Below are positions 25,101 through 39,886 of a stretch of 64,000 nucleotides of DNA, piece after piece; the stretch's first letter is position 1; each line of letters starts with the position of its first letter. Location of the stretch: NCBI GenBank assembly GCA_003342815.1, contig PTEX01000312.1, positions 1,310-65,309 of the forward strand, written 5' to 3'. The DNA comes from Eudromia elegans (lineage: Eukaryota > Chordata > Aves > Tinamiformes > Tinamidae). The notes beneath the pieces are model-generated. The model saw only the letters and a list, made by a program, of their open reading frames with translations, searched no databases and had not been told where the DNA came from. Position numbers and translations under genes: made by a program.

Positions 25101-27559
25101 CTGTCAGTTTGTTTTTGTAGGCATCAGTCTTCAGGGTAAAGTGTCCTAGTGAAAGAGAGAGCAAAATGGGTTCCTTTTATTTTCCCTGGCAGGTTGTGTT
25201 AAAAGGAAATAGCAGACTTTATTAAAGATAGAGTGGTGAAGAGAAGCTCTAATAGCTGGGCTAAGAAAAGCTGTGCTATTGGGCAGACACAGTGTGTAAA
25301 CATTGGGAATTTTGGATTCAGTTTCAATTTAAGCCCTCCTGAATTCAAGAATGTCTCATTTTACCGTGCAGTGGGATATCGGGAGCAGATCTGGAACGCA
25401 GCAGCGTAAGTGAAGCAATCAATAGCAGCAATTAACAGCAAGTGTTTTATGGCAGTTTGAAATGTTGCTTCATTTGCTGAAAGTGAAATGAAATTGATCT
25501 TTTTTCTGCCTTTTACTTCACCTTGTTTAGTTTTAACTTTGTTGGCAATAGCTCACAGTAAGAGGGAATTGTCTCTACACTCATCCTCCCAATAATTTTC
25601 CTGTCTTATCCTTTATTTTGGTGCTCTAGCTGCTTTTATAGACTGTCTCTTCCTTTCTACTCTTTCATCCTCTTTGTTCAGGCAGAGCTTTCTCCGAGGC
25701 TCCTCTCTGTCCCCACACACAATATGATGGCTCAGGTGTTTCATGTTCACTGTGCTGGTACCAGGTGGAATTTGTTGAACCTTATGTTTTATTTCAGTCA
25801 ACTACAAAAGTTATCACATTAGGATTATCCACACACAGCAGAATATTTGGAAAAGAGCAGCTGGCACCGATTCATGATAGGAGGAAGCAGCAGAGTCGGG
25901 GGCTTTACAATTAGAAAATACCCTGTGATGTTTCAAATTTGACACTTTAGTCTGTGAAGTGTGAATCACTTTTAGCTGGTCTTGATAGCAGGAATAGTGA
26001 AAGAGGGAAGCAGCCACAGGAGAAGCCGTGCAGGTCTTCTGCTCTCAAAGGTGAAGCTTCAAGTTGTCCTTGTGGGAAGAGGGAAGGTGACTGTGGAAAA
26101 AAGAAAGACCTTTGTATCTCATTTAGTTCATCGATGATGTGTTTTTGTTGAGGTCCATTTTAAGTTGTTATAGAAGAATGTCAAAGTAGTAAAATTCTGA
26201 TGGGGAGTTTGGATCTGGGTCAGCTGCTCTTTTTTAGTGTTTCCCTCACCTCATCAATTGAGATTATCTCAATTCCAGCACTCACAATTCCATTCTAGCG
26301 CACTGGTGGAATTGTCCCTTGGACTTGCAAATGTGGGGAGTTGTGTCTTGGATCTTTCTCTGAAATGTGTGGCACTTGGCATGGTTATGAAAAAGTGGTT
26401 CCTCACCAGGCCTACCTGCTATTTGCTCTACAAGTAGTGCCTCTTCTTCCTTGTCAAATGTAGCCAACAGGGTCACAGATTAAAAAGGCGAATTGCTGCT
26501 ATCTTTCTTGGCCTCAAGTTTTCCTTATGGGGAATACTTTCATATTTGGAAACACTGGAGGTCACGGTGAAATATAGTATGTTTTTAGACCCGGTTTTGT
26601 CTATCGCCTACCCGATCCAGCTCATCATCCTCACACATACTTAGTTCATCTTAAATTAGGGAGCCTCATAAGGGTGAATAATGACAGGAGGTGGGAAGAA
26701 CAGCAGTGTTGATTAATAGCAATTTCAGTTGACTAGAAACTTATGATGTATGGTATAACATTGCAGTAAGCTCATTTCAGAATATTACATATTTTTAAGC
26801 AGCATCTTTGATATAAAAAGATTCAGAAACAGTTACCTAAAGGAAAGGTTGCTTTATGTGGCCACTGGAATAAAATGCAGTAGAGGATACCACCAAGTAC
26901 TTATACCCATTAGCTATGTGTAATAGTAGTAGATGCTTTAGGAGCTGAATGAGTCTTTCAAAATGGTGTAGAAGTTGAAAGAGAGCACCGTCATTCTACA
27001 ATAATTTTAGTCCAAACACAAGTGTTGGTACTGAGCAACTTACTGGGAGGTGGAGTGTTGGCTACTGGAAAAAGACATGCAGAATAGCTGGTGCTTCATG
27101 AGCTGCTACTCGGTTGCACTGGTTGAACGCAGCCCTTTTAATATGCAGCAACTCAGTTTAGAAAGAGGTGCTTCCTCCAAACTTGGGCTTTGTTTCACAT
27201 TACATTAGTATGACATCTGAAGAGGTCGTAGCCAGTAAATAGAGTCATCTTAGTGCAATTTCATAGCTGTATGAAATTTAATAGGCATAGAAAAATGAGA
27301 AGGGTTCCTTGGGGAGGAAAAGGAGCGAACAAGGTGATGGATGGTGGGTGAAAACTTCACCTATTGGAAAGACATTATCCATTATAAGAGCAAGTTTTGT
27401 AGCTGATGCAGTGCTTCCTGCATCAGAAAATGAGAAATCATTTCTATCTGGCTTCATTACATAACATGCAGGAAATATGCTCTGCAAAAGTGCTCTAAAA
27501 GACTATATCACACACAAGATCATGAATTATTTTAATTTGTGACTGTATTTTAGAGTTCA
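22164..27559. other. Long AT-rich stretch without a recognised gene
   Basis: A GC-richer patch at 22800-23050 has open frames on both strands without recognisable product. An A run lies at 23764-23776. Positions 25380-25540 have an enhancer-like texture (gcaattaacagcaag and similar). Remaining open frames (22364-22783 and others) are AT-rich and look like chance. Confidence 0.45.
26256..26274. repeat. Small perfect inverted repeat
   Basis: Arms aattgaga and tctcaatt separated by tta. This is an 8-bp stem, short enough to arise by chance. Confidence 0.6.
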
Positions 27560-27920
27560 CAGCGATTTGAGCTGGTGGCTTGCAGGCCTTGGCCAGCATC
27601 AGCTCCCAGTGCTGCTCATCAGCGGGCTGGTCTCCAGCCTCCTCCCGGGAGGGCCAACAAGGCTGTGCTGCCTTTGGGCTAGCACTCTGTGGTGACCCAG
27701 GCCGTGGTGCCGGCCAATGCCATCCGCAGGCTCTAAAACAAAACCTGCCTCAGGCTGGAGCTGGGGGAGAGCTGCGGAGACCCTGGCGTGCTGATGCTGC
27801 TGCTGCCTCAGCCTTCTCACAGCAGCTGCACGTCTATATGGGGAAAGAGCAAGGAGGAGACTGGCAAGCTCGCAGCGCAGAGCTCGTCTCGTCTTCCAGG
27901 CGGCTCTCGAATGGTTAAGG
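27560..27920. other. GC-rich island of about 360 bp, unclassified
   Basis: Sharply GC-richer than both flanks, with several CpG. Both strands are open for 112 codons (27580-27918 plus, 27937-27599 minus), which is what high GC predicts. No motif is recognised. It could be an exon, a retrocopy or a dispersed repeat; acceptor-like ggccttggccag sits at 27585-27596 on the plus strand. Confidence 0.3.
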
Positions 27921-30640
27921 AAGAGAATGAGGATCATTTTTTTTCTCCAAAAAGAAGATAAAACTTGTTTTCTGAAATGCTACAGGACGAATCGTGTCAA
28001 AATGGATGCCATATTATGGTTTATTTTGGCTGATTGTGAGTGCAGCTGAGTGATGATGGTCACCAGTAAGATCAACTTGAATTCCTATCATCAGTGAAAA
28101 TCAGGACAGTGTCAGGACTATAGGAGAACTTTTGTGTCCCATGTTTTCTAACAGCTTGAGTATTTGCATTTTAGTCTTTAATGGTTATACCGTTCTCCAT
28201 TTTGATGGACCTGATGTCCTTACTACATGGAAGGACTATTTTCCATGCACATAGCAGTTCATGATGTGAATTCTTCATTTGCAAATTAAGAGAAACATTC
28301 TTCCAAATAAAATGGTGAGTGAAATCTTATAATTTAGGAAAGAAAGGAATTTAGAAGCTATAAACGGAATTTATGAGCTAAAATAAAACAATGAAAATTA
28401 TACTTGATTCTGAGTTCCTGAAGATGTTTTACATAGCAGGATGATAAGGAATAGGGAAAAGGTAGGAGATCTCATACTGCTCTAGCTGCAGCTTAAATGA
28501 AATTCTGTGTTATTAAATCATGATTTGTTAGAAGTACTTGGGTACACATTTGTGATTCCACTTAAAGGACGCACCTTGATATAAACATTGTTTTATCACC
28601 TAGCTTTACAAAGATAGCAATGCTAAATGAAAAAATAACTTCATTTAACTTAATTTATTTAATTTCATTAAATAAAGTTAACTTCATTTTAAACATGAGT
28701 CTTTAATACGGGGTAACGGATCCTGGGCCCAGCCTGAGCCGAGCCTCTCCCCGTGCTCTGCTTGACATTGGTTCACAGCTACCAGGTTGTTTTATTTAAT
28801 GAAAAGCAAGGGAACCAGCTCCCCGTCTGCGTCAGAAGGGAGGAGCTGAGCTGACAAATGACAAGCAAAGTTTTTGCCTTTATGCCAGACAACTTCTGTG
28901 GTAGCATTTGCTAGTCAACAGTATTTAAAATGACATTTTAGTTTATTTGGTCTTGACTTCTAATCAATACCTGCTTTGATTTATCTCATCAGATTTGCGT
29001 AATCTAACTTGAATAGAAGACAGACAATTAAAAAGGGACATGTTTTTGTTTTCTTCTTAGGGATTTATATGAGTGTGTTTGTATAGGTAATATAACAGGC
29101 TGCCACATTCCTGCCAAAATAGTATTGCAAACACAGTTTTCCCTAAAGAGAATTAGATTGCCTAAAATTATAGGAGTTTGTTGCAGTTATTAATATGTTC
29201 TTACGGAAAACAAATAAAAGGCCAATAAACTTTTTCCTTGAAAAATATCACAATGTAACTTTTATCAACACTGTAGAAAAGTATTTTTTTTTTCCTTTTT
29301 ATATGGTATAGCAAAATATATTGTGTGCACTGCGGTGTGATCCCTTTGCTACATTTGGCATGATCGTAGCACTGAAATCAGTGTTAAGAATCTCACTGGA
29401 CTAAAGCAAATCTTAGTGAGGAATTTGGTTTTCAACCCAGGCTGCTAATCAGAAGCTCTTTCCATTTCTCACTAGAGCCATTCCATAGTGTTAGCACTTC
29501 AGCACCTGTCTTGTTTTTCTATACACCATTCTCATCACCTGTTTTATCTAATCTTTTTAAAGAACCAGTGACAGTTCTGTTGGGGTTCAACAAAGGACTT
29601 GTGTGTAAGTACAAAGCACGTGGTCATGATTTGCCATGTGAACAGTCGGCGCAAAGGCATATTTTTGTGACATAAACAAGCATGGCCTTGTCTTGGATAT
29701 AAAACTGTTGAATATTTATACTACCTTTATGTTTTAGAATATTTGGTGATTATACAGCCGCCAGACATTCTGGTGTATATTAAAATGTGGAAGGCAACCA
29801 GCTGCTAGTTTTCACATCACAGGCATAATGCTTTTGGGTGTTTGTGTGGTAAATCAAAGAAAATACTGTTTCTTCCAATCGCTAAAGACATTGTAGGCTT
29901 TAACAGTCTCTAGTGATGTAGGTCAATTCAGCGTGCTATCTATATAGGTGAATTATGTAAGAAGCTTATTCATGAGGGATTGAAGTAACTTATCTACTCA
30001 GATTAATCATTTAATTTCTTATTAATGGCCTGCTGCCATTACCATCAGTATGAGCATTGTGTGAGCAGACTGCTGGGCCAGGGTCTCGTTACTTGAGTTC
30101 CTCCCTTGGAAAATGAATGCACTCTTGTCATGTTCCATCAGAGAGCAGTTGTGGGAACTTACAGTGCTCAGACGTCCTGAACAAAAGCAGTTTTTGAATT
30201 TGTCAGTAGATCTGCTTTGTAGATACCTGCATCTTTCTACTGTCATGAGTTACCAACATCAACCTGTTGTTTCTTTCAGCTGACTGTTGTAGTCCCTGTT
30301 GCTCAGTTGTCTCTGAGCTTAAATGTTCTGTTATTTTTACTAAGCTCTCCAATCTGAATTACTCTGAATTTTTCATGATATATTGCTGAGGAAGAAAATA
30401 GTCTGTGAATGCTGCAAGAAAGTTTCCTAGAATCTGACTTTACTGCATATTGAACAGGTTTTTTCGTTCTTCCAGTCATACTGGTAATGATTTTCGATGA
30501 AAGATGCTTGTGGAGGGAAGCAAATTCATGAGGTTAATTAAAATACTGTAACAACACGTGCAGTCTTAGTATCCCAAAATGTGTCTGAAGAACTTGCTTG
30601 AACAGGACCTGGGCTTAATGATTGGCATAGAGGTTTTCAT
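27921..30640. other. AT-rich stretch without a gene
   Basis: AT-rich, with an imperfect inverted repeat tatttaat-ttc-attaaata at 28656-28674 flanked by two copies of aacttcattt. A short GC-richer stretch lies at 28712-28850. No gene recognised. Confidence 0.5.
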
Positions 30641-31425
30641 ACTGTTTGCTTGCTAGCATATGTCTAACACAGGTAAGAGATCTAATAACTTCCAGCAGGG
30701 AGCCTGGGAGTGACTCTTGGATAGAATGGACCAGAGCCATTCCTGGGAGCGGAATGAATGACCTCTCAAACTTTGTGGTGGAGAGAGGAGAGCTTTTCAC
30801 TACGGATGCAGGCAGAGCTGTTTCACAGACCTGCACCCATTTGGTTCATGAAGGTAAACGTAGCCTGCACGCCTGGATGCATTTTACTAACAATGTGCCC
30901 CTGCCTTCTTTACATCACAGATGACTGAATACAGGTTGCAAATGCCTCAAACTTTTCTGATGGTCCCAGGAAGTAATTGCTTGCAGTTCCCCTGTTGGTG
31001 GTGGGTGTAGCTGCCAGGGCTCAGTGCCCTATTGGTTTCTCTGATGGGCTTCGTGGCTCTATGGTGCAGGAGAGGGTGGTGCCCAACAGTGTTGGCTGTG
31101 GCACCAAGTCCTTCTGCCCTTGCAGGCAAGGCTGTATTTCTGTAGGCAAGCAGCACGGCACCGGCAGTATTCTCTGCAGAATCTCAACTTCACTCTTCCC
31201 TCCAGGGCAAAGCAGGGCCGCATCTCTGCTGCCAGTGAAAGTTGCTGGCGAGTGAAGGCGCTCCAGCCGCGTGCAGGCAGCACCACGGAGGGCATCCTGC
31301 TGGTGGGAGTTCAACCCATGCAAGGAGGAAGCTACCAGGAGTTAAACAGTGCAGATTTACCTGCCCATCTACCCTGGCCTGCTGGGTTCACAACCAAAGA
31401 GGAAGGAGAATTCTCTGAGCTCTAG
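30641..31425. other. GC-richer patch with open frames on both strands
   Basis: Moderately GC-rich. Open frames of 92-101 codons occur on both strands (plus 30646-30924, 30977-31255 and 31120-31425; minus 31323-31021). None shows a domain I recognise, and no consistent splice pattern was found. It could be an old unclassified repeat or a decayed gene. Confidence 0.3.
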
Positions 31426-34400
31426 GTCCACGTGGCTTCCTTTTTTTGTTTTTATATAGAAATGTGTGATATTCTTGGGGAGGAAGGTGGAGCCTTTCTT
31501 GGCTCTAGTCTTGTATTAAGACTACATAGTTCACCAAGTTAACTCTCCATCGACAAATAACTGGAATAAAAGGTGTAATTTCTCCAAAGATAACTTATTC
31601 CCTCGTTGGTTACTATTAAGTCATCCTCTTAGACATGACTTTACTACACAATAAAAAAAATATTCCTGGGTAACAACACTGTAGTTTTGGGATAAAACGT
31701 ACCTTTATGTTCTACTGTTCCTCCCTTTGCCTGTTTATTCTCAAGAGCCTTTTCTTTTGTTGCCATAGGTTCTTCATAAGCTTTCTTTTATAGGACTCAT
31801 TAGTAAAAGGAAAAAAAAAAAAGAAACTATTACTGGAATATACAGAAAGGTTTTTTGTGGGTTTTTTTTTTTTTTAATTTTACATGTGTCCTTGTCTTAC
31901 AGTTTTGGTGAATAGGACTGTGAAAATATAAACAAAAACTTTAGTGTCAGACTGATAACAAGGCACTGTATTTGCTCAGGGAATGACTTCACTTGTAAGA
32001 TATACTGATGCCTATTTCTGATATAATTTTGATTGTTAAACATTTTAAAAGAAATGAAGCTGATAGGCAAATATTCATTGAATTCAAGACTTGCCTCATT
32101 TGTCCTTGAGCAACTGCTGCGGGTGTTTATTGCTGTTCTTTCTAGTTGAGATGAATATTGATTTTTTTTTTTTTTTAATACAAAAAATTAATACTGTTTC
32201 CATAGCATGCAGCTAAATAATCTGGTAAATGAAAATTAATTATGAGTTTGTGATATTATTCATAATTACCAGTTCCAGCAGAAATATTTCAGACCATATT
32301 GAAATAAAAGTATCAAGAAGGACCAACAGAGTGTTTGTACCAAGCAACTGAAAACATGCAAAAATAAAACACATATAATGATTCAATGTTCCTATTTGTG
32401 TAGCATTCCTCTTGAAGTTGTTTAAAATTCCTTATGTTGTAAGGACACGAAGGATAATGTGGAAAACATTGATAAATCACCCCCAGAATGGTGTATCTGT
32501 CCTGCTAACTTATCTAGTCACCTGTTTAGCCTCCAGCCATGTGGATTAGGTGTCATAATATTGTAGAGTTATTTGGAGATATTTCATCGATGGGTAGAGG
32601 ACAGTCTTCAAATTCTCTTACAGAGAAAGTAACCGCTTGAGGATATATGGCAACGTAGAGATAGAGTCTTAGGGGAATTGTAAGCTTATTCTTATTGCTG
32701 TTCTTGCAGGACAATGTGAAGCTCAAGATAAATAAATAAGTAAAGGAGCTTGAAGCTCTGTAGCAGATAACCTTGAAAGAGATATTAGACTCCAATGTAG
32801 TTCTCCAGATATGATGTGCCGGCCCTCTGATGAGAACTCCTAAATATGTCATTTGCACATTTCATTAAAACAGTCCTGATTTTTGAACCAAGGTTAATGA
32901 AAAATACAAAATCAGTCCCAAGAGAAGTGAAGTCCTTGAAGTGGAAGAGAAATTTTTCTCCAACCTTAATTTTTACCACCCATTTTACTAACCCATTACT
33001 CTCTTTTACTGGTTCTTTTGTCACCGTACAGTTCATACAGGAACTCACATGTTCCCTTTCTCCTTCTTAACTAGCAATTTCTCATTCAGCACTGTATCAA
33101 GTGAATCACTGAAATCTTGATAGTAAAGACTTAATGCGTTTTTTTTCCACCTAGAAAATCAATTGTCTTATCAAAGAAGGCTAACAGGATAATAGCACAA
33201 TCTACTTTTGATGTATTAGCATACCATTTAGTTGAGAATTCTGGGATGGAGATGGTGGAGGTTGATAATTTTAGTATTGTTTTCAGCTTCAAAGTGGTAA
33301 TTCCTGTTAGTCACACCACTATTAAGGAGCTTCTGTTTTTCTCTCTTTGGTGAAGAATCTTTGTTCTTATCTTAGTTAAAAAGTTTAAATCAGGCTTTGA
33401 TAAGGCTTACCTTAGGCCTGTGATCTCTGACTTCTGAGTTGCTATTTCTGGATTAATCATGTAGTTAGGCATTTATTTATTTTGTGTTGTCCATGAAAGT
33501 ACATGATTTTAGACCTTAGGCCTTGGAAATTTTAAAACAGGTTGCAGAATCATTTTCCATAACCAGGTCATCTTTGGTGTCTTCATCAAAATTGTGAATA
33601 AAATCATTTCCCATTGCTCCCATGCCTGCTAAATAAAATGTGATGGATTTTGCTTTTAGGACCAATTTCAGGGGTCTGTCCTACTCACTGCCACTTGTGC
33701 AAGGATGCACTGCAGGAAGTGAGGCTCTTTGAGAAGTACTGAGACAAGCTCTTTGAGAAGACCATATTGAAATAAGTTCAGTTGCTTCCTGTGCTGCCCA
33801 TTTTGCTTTTAGTTTTGTCAGTGAGTCTTCTCAGATACTTGGTGGGAAGTGCTGCCTGTTTGTAGCCTCTTGTGCTTATCTTGTTCTTTATCTTGCAAAA
33901 CATGTCACTGTTGGTAATGTACTTTTACTATGCCTATATTTTGGTTTAAGGCAAGCTAATATTATTTCCTAATTAAAACACTTGTAATTTGAAGGATGTT
34001 TTTCTTTCTTCTCTTCTCTTGCTATATTGATTCTCACATCCCCTTCTGAAATCTGCTCGTTCTTCCTAGTTGGTACAGTAATCGTATCTTGTCTGAGGGT
34101 TGTCTGTTGGCTCCTTCAGGTTCAATTCTGTGCTTAAATAAGTTCCATCCACTGAAGGAGAGTGTATATATGGGAGGTGTATGTATATATGAGAGGCTTC
34201 TGCATACTTCCTACATCAGTTAATTGAAAGAATGTCCTTAAATCAAACTCATATGTCACCATGTCAGTTACATTTATACCTCTGCTACTACTGCTCAGAC
34301 TTAAAAGATGCTGGCAATATATTTTCTGCTTGGTAGTGGCACTGCCATTTGTCAGCAGTGTAGACGGTCCCATCATGTGCCATATTGCCTGAGGGGCAAG

Positions 34401-37400
34401 TACAGCTCACCCTTGAGGTGGAGATGCCCATGCTCCCTCCTCACTGGGGCATGTCGCACTGGCAGGGCTTGTTGTAGCACAGAACAGAGCATTCAGGTGA
34501 GTCAGCAAAGGAAGATGGGCAAAGCAGGATTTAAGAAAATAGCTTCAAAGACTCATGTCTTCCAGAAAGCTCCTTCTAATGTGACTTGCTTTCCTGACAT
34601 TCCTTGTTTTCTCAGGAAGCTCTTCCATTGCAGCACCTTGTTACCATTTTTGATGCTACCCAGGCAAGTTGTTAGATCTTCCCCTTCTGCAGCGATCCCC
34701 TCAAGAGAACAGACTTACTCTTGGCAATTTCATCTCATTAGTCATTGCATACTCAGGACTAATCTTAACTGAAACCTGCTAATGGAAGGTTTTCATTCTC
34801 TAGCTGCCTGTATAGAAATCTAGTTTGAAATTGTCATGGCCAAGTTGAGTCGGATTCAGCTGCATAATGCCATGTTAGATGCTTGGTTTCCAAAAACTGC
34901 TTTGGAACTATAGGTCTGCCACAGATTTCTGTTTTATATCTGACTGTCCTATTTAGATGCAATTAAATGCTTGTATTTAGTTAACTGAACCTCATCCACA
35001 ATGTTTCTTAACTCATAACTGCAATCTAAAACAATGATGGCTGCCCACTAACATCTATTTGTCCTTTCACAAAAACTCTTGAATTTTCAAGTATTGATAG
35101 CATTTCTGTATTATTGTGCTCCTCAGAGCTTTCTTTTATGCCTTGCTGGGCTTGTGATGTTGAGCTGAAGGCTTTCAAGACCCCAAAATTTGAATTTAGC
35201 ACAGTTCACAACCAACCCAGTTTCAATTAAAAAAGACATCCAGTAGAAAAGTTGGATCTTAACTTAGATGCAGACTTCTACATGTCTCGCTTTATAACCA
35301 CTAATTTAATGTTAGGAGTAAATGAATCAGGAACTGTACACAAAGAATAACACTACTGTTCTTCTTGCTGGAAGTGTAGGAATAACTGAGAAAGCTCTCA
35401 GGGGTATTTTTATAAGACTAGCTAGAGAAGCGCTGTTGCAGTGGGCTACACTTTCTGTGTCTGAGTGACAATTCTTAAGAGAGAAGTTGGCAAAGAGACC
35501 TGAAAAAAGACAACAAAGGCAGAGACTTTGGTAACAAGAAATCCAAAGTCCAAAAAAAGCAAGTGAAAACAGGATTAACAGAGTAGATAGAACAGTGAAG
35601 CCAATAGTCTTTTAAAAGGATGGTTTCAAGAGAAGTGCTTCTGTCTCTGTTACACGGAAGAGCTCTTTGTTCATGTGCAAAAGGGCAGTTCCTTGACACC
35701 TCGACAGATGTTGACTAGGAATCAGGAGCCTCCTTCTAGGACAGATGACCCTTCATCTGGGATTAGCTAACACTGTGCAGGGCTGTCGTGCTGCTTTTCT
35801 GTAGTCACATTTAAGTAAAGCCTAATTGCTCCTGTTTGTAGTTCCTCTGGGCTCTCTGCTAGGTGGCAAACAGGAGCAGGAAGCGTCATGGAGATGCTTG
35901 TGCAACTCCTGGTGACGCCCTTGACCCAGTTGTTTGTTTGGGAACTCCAGAGAGTGCCTGAGGACCTTCCTATCGACACCAGGAAGGTTTCTTGACTTGT
36001 CAGGTGACATGTTGTGATAGAAAAAGAAAACAACTTGCACCTGTAACAGAGCGCTCGTCTTTTTTGTTTGTTCGCTATCATGAATGATTCATAAGTAGAT
36101 CATAATGAACAGCGTGTTTTAAAAAGAATAACAAAGCTTCTCTATTAATGAAGCTCAAATACAACTATATTTTACTTTTTCTAAGAGAATTTACCGTGCC
36201 CTAAGTGTTACATGCACACGTTCTTCTTTTTTCTTTTTATTAAACTTTTTTAAAAATGCTTCCACAAATGGCCTGAACATCCTTATTATCTAGTGACATA
36301 GATCTGTAGACAACATGTGCTTATCAAGTACAAAGATAAGATGAAATGTATTAGGTTTTTTACATGTTTCATATGGTGTACCTTAATTCTGTCTATAGTT
36401 TTTTTTTTCTTAATGGTCTAGTTTATTTTCATTTGACTTCTTGCTGTCTGACTCTTTACTAAGATCATTAACTTTCAGATTAGTTAATGATAACTATGAA
36501 AATTAAATGTATTACATATTCAAGAATGGCTGGCAAGAGTTGCTGTGTATGAATGGAACAGTATTCGATGCCTGGATTTAATTGTAAATCTGTCCTAGAT
36601 GAGGATTAGATTATTTTTATTGGTAAAGGGTATGTTTCATGTGTTCTGAAGAGTTTAATTTTGGAGTCAATCTATTTCTCCATATCAATAATTAATTGTT
36701 CTTCTAAAACCAGAAAGATTTTTGATGGTCTAATTTTTGAAACTTTTCCATGAAATCAGAAATTAACCAGCTTAGGCTGGTTACAAATCTTGAAAATCTC
36801 ATTGTTAATATTTGATAATTCAAGTGTTCTATTAATGTTTTAATTTTGAACAGCTGCTTAAAAATAAAAAATCATGTGTTACTGCAGCATAAACTTTGTG
36901 AGGATAAACATCTAGACTCCTGTACCTCACAACTGCAAGGGACAGTCCATATTGTTGTGCCTGTTTGTGCATAAATGTCTTTAGGACGTTGAGAAACATA
37001 TTATCATCTAAAAGTATTCAAAACTTTGTTTCTCTGTTTCAGTGGAAGTTGGTGAATCATTGAACTCCTTAGGCTGTTTAGTTCTAACCTTCTTGGTTGT
37101 TCATCAACTAGTAAGTAACTTCACATATTTTGATAATTGTTATCCGCCTCGTTGAAGTGTTTGAGTTGTCTTTGGTGAGGAATGTATTTTAGTTATTACA
37201 CCATTATTTTCTTTATTAGTATTTTTTGCCTGATACAAGTGTTCCAGAGTGGTGTATAATAGTTAGTTGATATTTTTATTTGGGTTAGTAAATCTAGTTA
37301 AATTATATCCAAACAGTTAGGTGCCCATACTTTTGTGGTTTCATTATGCCCCTTGTCTAGTGACTATTTTTATTCTTCTCCTTGTGTTTCTAACTCTAAA

Positions 37401-39817
37401 GAACAGTAGTGATTCTTCTATGAATAAAGTGTCAATGCCTTAAATGATGGCATTGTGCGTTGGAGTATTGACAAAACAGAAATTTTAGTCTAGTCTCTTT
37501 GGTATCATTTAGCGTGTCCGTAGAAGAGATGATATTAACTGATGCACAAGAAAGTTCTGTTGTAGGGAACAAAACAAAATTTTTAGATCTGGTGTCCTAT
37601 AAAGGCAGGAGTGATCGATGTGAGTGAGCTGCAGCTGAGGACTCTGCTGTATGAGTGGGTGATGCTGGGGGCAGTATTGTTCAATAGGTGACAATGCAGC
37701 ATGGAAATACAGATAAAGGTGTTTTTATAAAAGGTCTCACTTGGTGATGCATATATGAAGCCATGATCTTTTGGGGGACATTCTCAAAAGCCCTGAACAG
37801 CTTTACCTCGATTGTTTTTACTATGGTGTGCTATGAATTTTAAAAGTATGTTAAATCAAGTAATCAATTCATTAAATAATGAAGCAAATGATAGTAGGTT
37901 TTAAGGTTTACCAAGATGCAGTGATGTGAACTAGGATGCAGCCTTGTAATTCTGCAGTCTTGCTGTGGAAGAGATGCTCAGGAGACATGAGCAGGTGAGA
38001 AAGAAAGCAAGATTCATTAAAACTACGTGGATGAATTGGGAATAAGGTGAAACACTTGTTGTAACACAAGTTCTCAATTAAATCCATGTCACAGGAACAT
38101 AAGAAAAGTTAGACTAGAACCTGGCACCTTGTTGTGTGTCAGAACAAATGAGGTGAAGGGTGTGAAAGGCATCTGTGTCTACAAATGAATATGTATCTTT
38201 AAGATTGTAGGAACTCCAAAGAAACACGGTGTGCTAAGACTTAATTAACTAATTTGGGCTTAAAGGTTAAGAAAGCATAAATTTACATGATTTAATGAGA
38301 GTGAGAGAAGCAGTGAGAGAAGACAATTCATTCCTACCCAATCTGGAAAATCAACTAGCTTTAAAGTGCAAGAGGCAGAGAAGATCGTGTTATTTTCTCA
38401 CGAAACACTGCAAGATGCACCCATATTCTGCATCTGACCAGTCAGTTTTACAAAATGTATTTTGTACATGAGCACCAAAAAAGGTAGATAGTAGAAATGG
38501 ATTTTCAAATTTAAAAAAAATACACAAAAATAACTTTTTTTCTCAACCTGAAAGCAATCTTAATGGAATGTAGTATCTGAGTAGTGCACTCCTTATCAAA
38601 TGTCATCTTGTCCACAGCACTGAAAGGTAGAATCTCTTATACTTGAAATCTGTGAAGCTCTACTTCTTTCTTAAGAATCATGCTAAGAAATATTTTTTGA
38701 AATTTTGGATTTTTTCACATAATCCTTTTTTAAAAGATTAAGTTACTAATTTCTGCCATGTATGAATCTGTAGGGATCAAGTGCAATATTCTTTTACCAT
38801 TTATGGTCATTTAAAATATGTAAATATTGTTGAATTTCCCAGTTTGAGTATTACAACTACACCTCCACATCTGAAATTTACCTTTTCATGTAGAGCTCCA
38901 AAGTGAAAGGACTGCTGAAATGCATGATAAATCACAAAATACTATGGTATATTTTTAAAGGCAGCAAATAATTCTCTTTTTTTTTTCCCTTTTCAAATGG
39001 ATTAGGCACTTAGAATTAAATATCTTTTTTTTAGATTACGCAACTCTAAATGCTTGCAAAAGGAAAGAGATTTGAGGTAGACATACTCTGATAACCAGAG
39101 AAGCTTTTTGTTGCAAAATGAAGACAAAGTGGGGGTGATTAATATTCAGTGAGGGCAATGAAAATTTAATTCAAGTAATTTAGGTAACGGAGCATCTCAT
39201 TTTCCTTTGCACTCCCAATATGCATGCTATTTTCATCTCTATGGTGGTTCATATCAGCTAATTCCTGCACCACTACAGTTGCTGACAGTGGGAAAAATGT
39301 TGACTTTGCTCTCACAAGTACTCTTTGAAGCCTGCAGAACAGTATTGGCACAGACTGCTAGCAGTAATTGAAATTACTTTTTCTGAAAGTAACTTATCTC
39401 ATCCTAACACACCTTATATTTTAACCTGCTGTAATTTTCTTTCTTTCAGCTCTTTCTAGAAATACAGAGGGAGCTGTAGTCAGTAAGTTTGGACTGCAGG
39501 ATTCATTAAAAGCTGTTTGAACATTGTGCAGAAAATGCTGGGAAACACACACAGAATGAATATTAATCAGTAATGTGTGTTGGGAGTGGGAGAATGATGC
39601 ATTTCAGAAGACGCTTGGCTTTGATTATTTAAAATATTCCTTCTGTTTTTACTGCCAAAAAGTCTGCTTAGAAGTATCTGTTCCTACAGAATTGTGAAAA
39701 ATCCTCTATATTTTTAAACAATTGTTTTGAAATGGATTAGCAGGAATCTGTGGCCTTATTAGAGAATGATAACTAGAATGCCTTTTCATTAAGAGAGCAG
39801 TAGGCACGTTTCTGTTT

Positions 39818-39819
<2 letters not shown>
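31426..39819. other. Long AT-rich stretch without a recognised gene
   Basis: T tracts lie at 31862-31875 and 32162-32176. A 13-base direct repeat (gctctttgagaag) occurs at 33724 and 33748. Slightly GC-richer segments at 34330-34500 and 35700-36050 hold open frames (plus 34308-34772, minus 36081-35767) without recognisable products. Nothing else is assignable. Confidence 0.5.

Positions 39820-39886
<67 letters not shown>

Noticed and set aside
34308-34772. 154-codon plus-strand open frame
   Set aside because: No recognisable domain, no promoter or splice context; consistent with chance.
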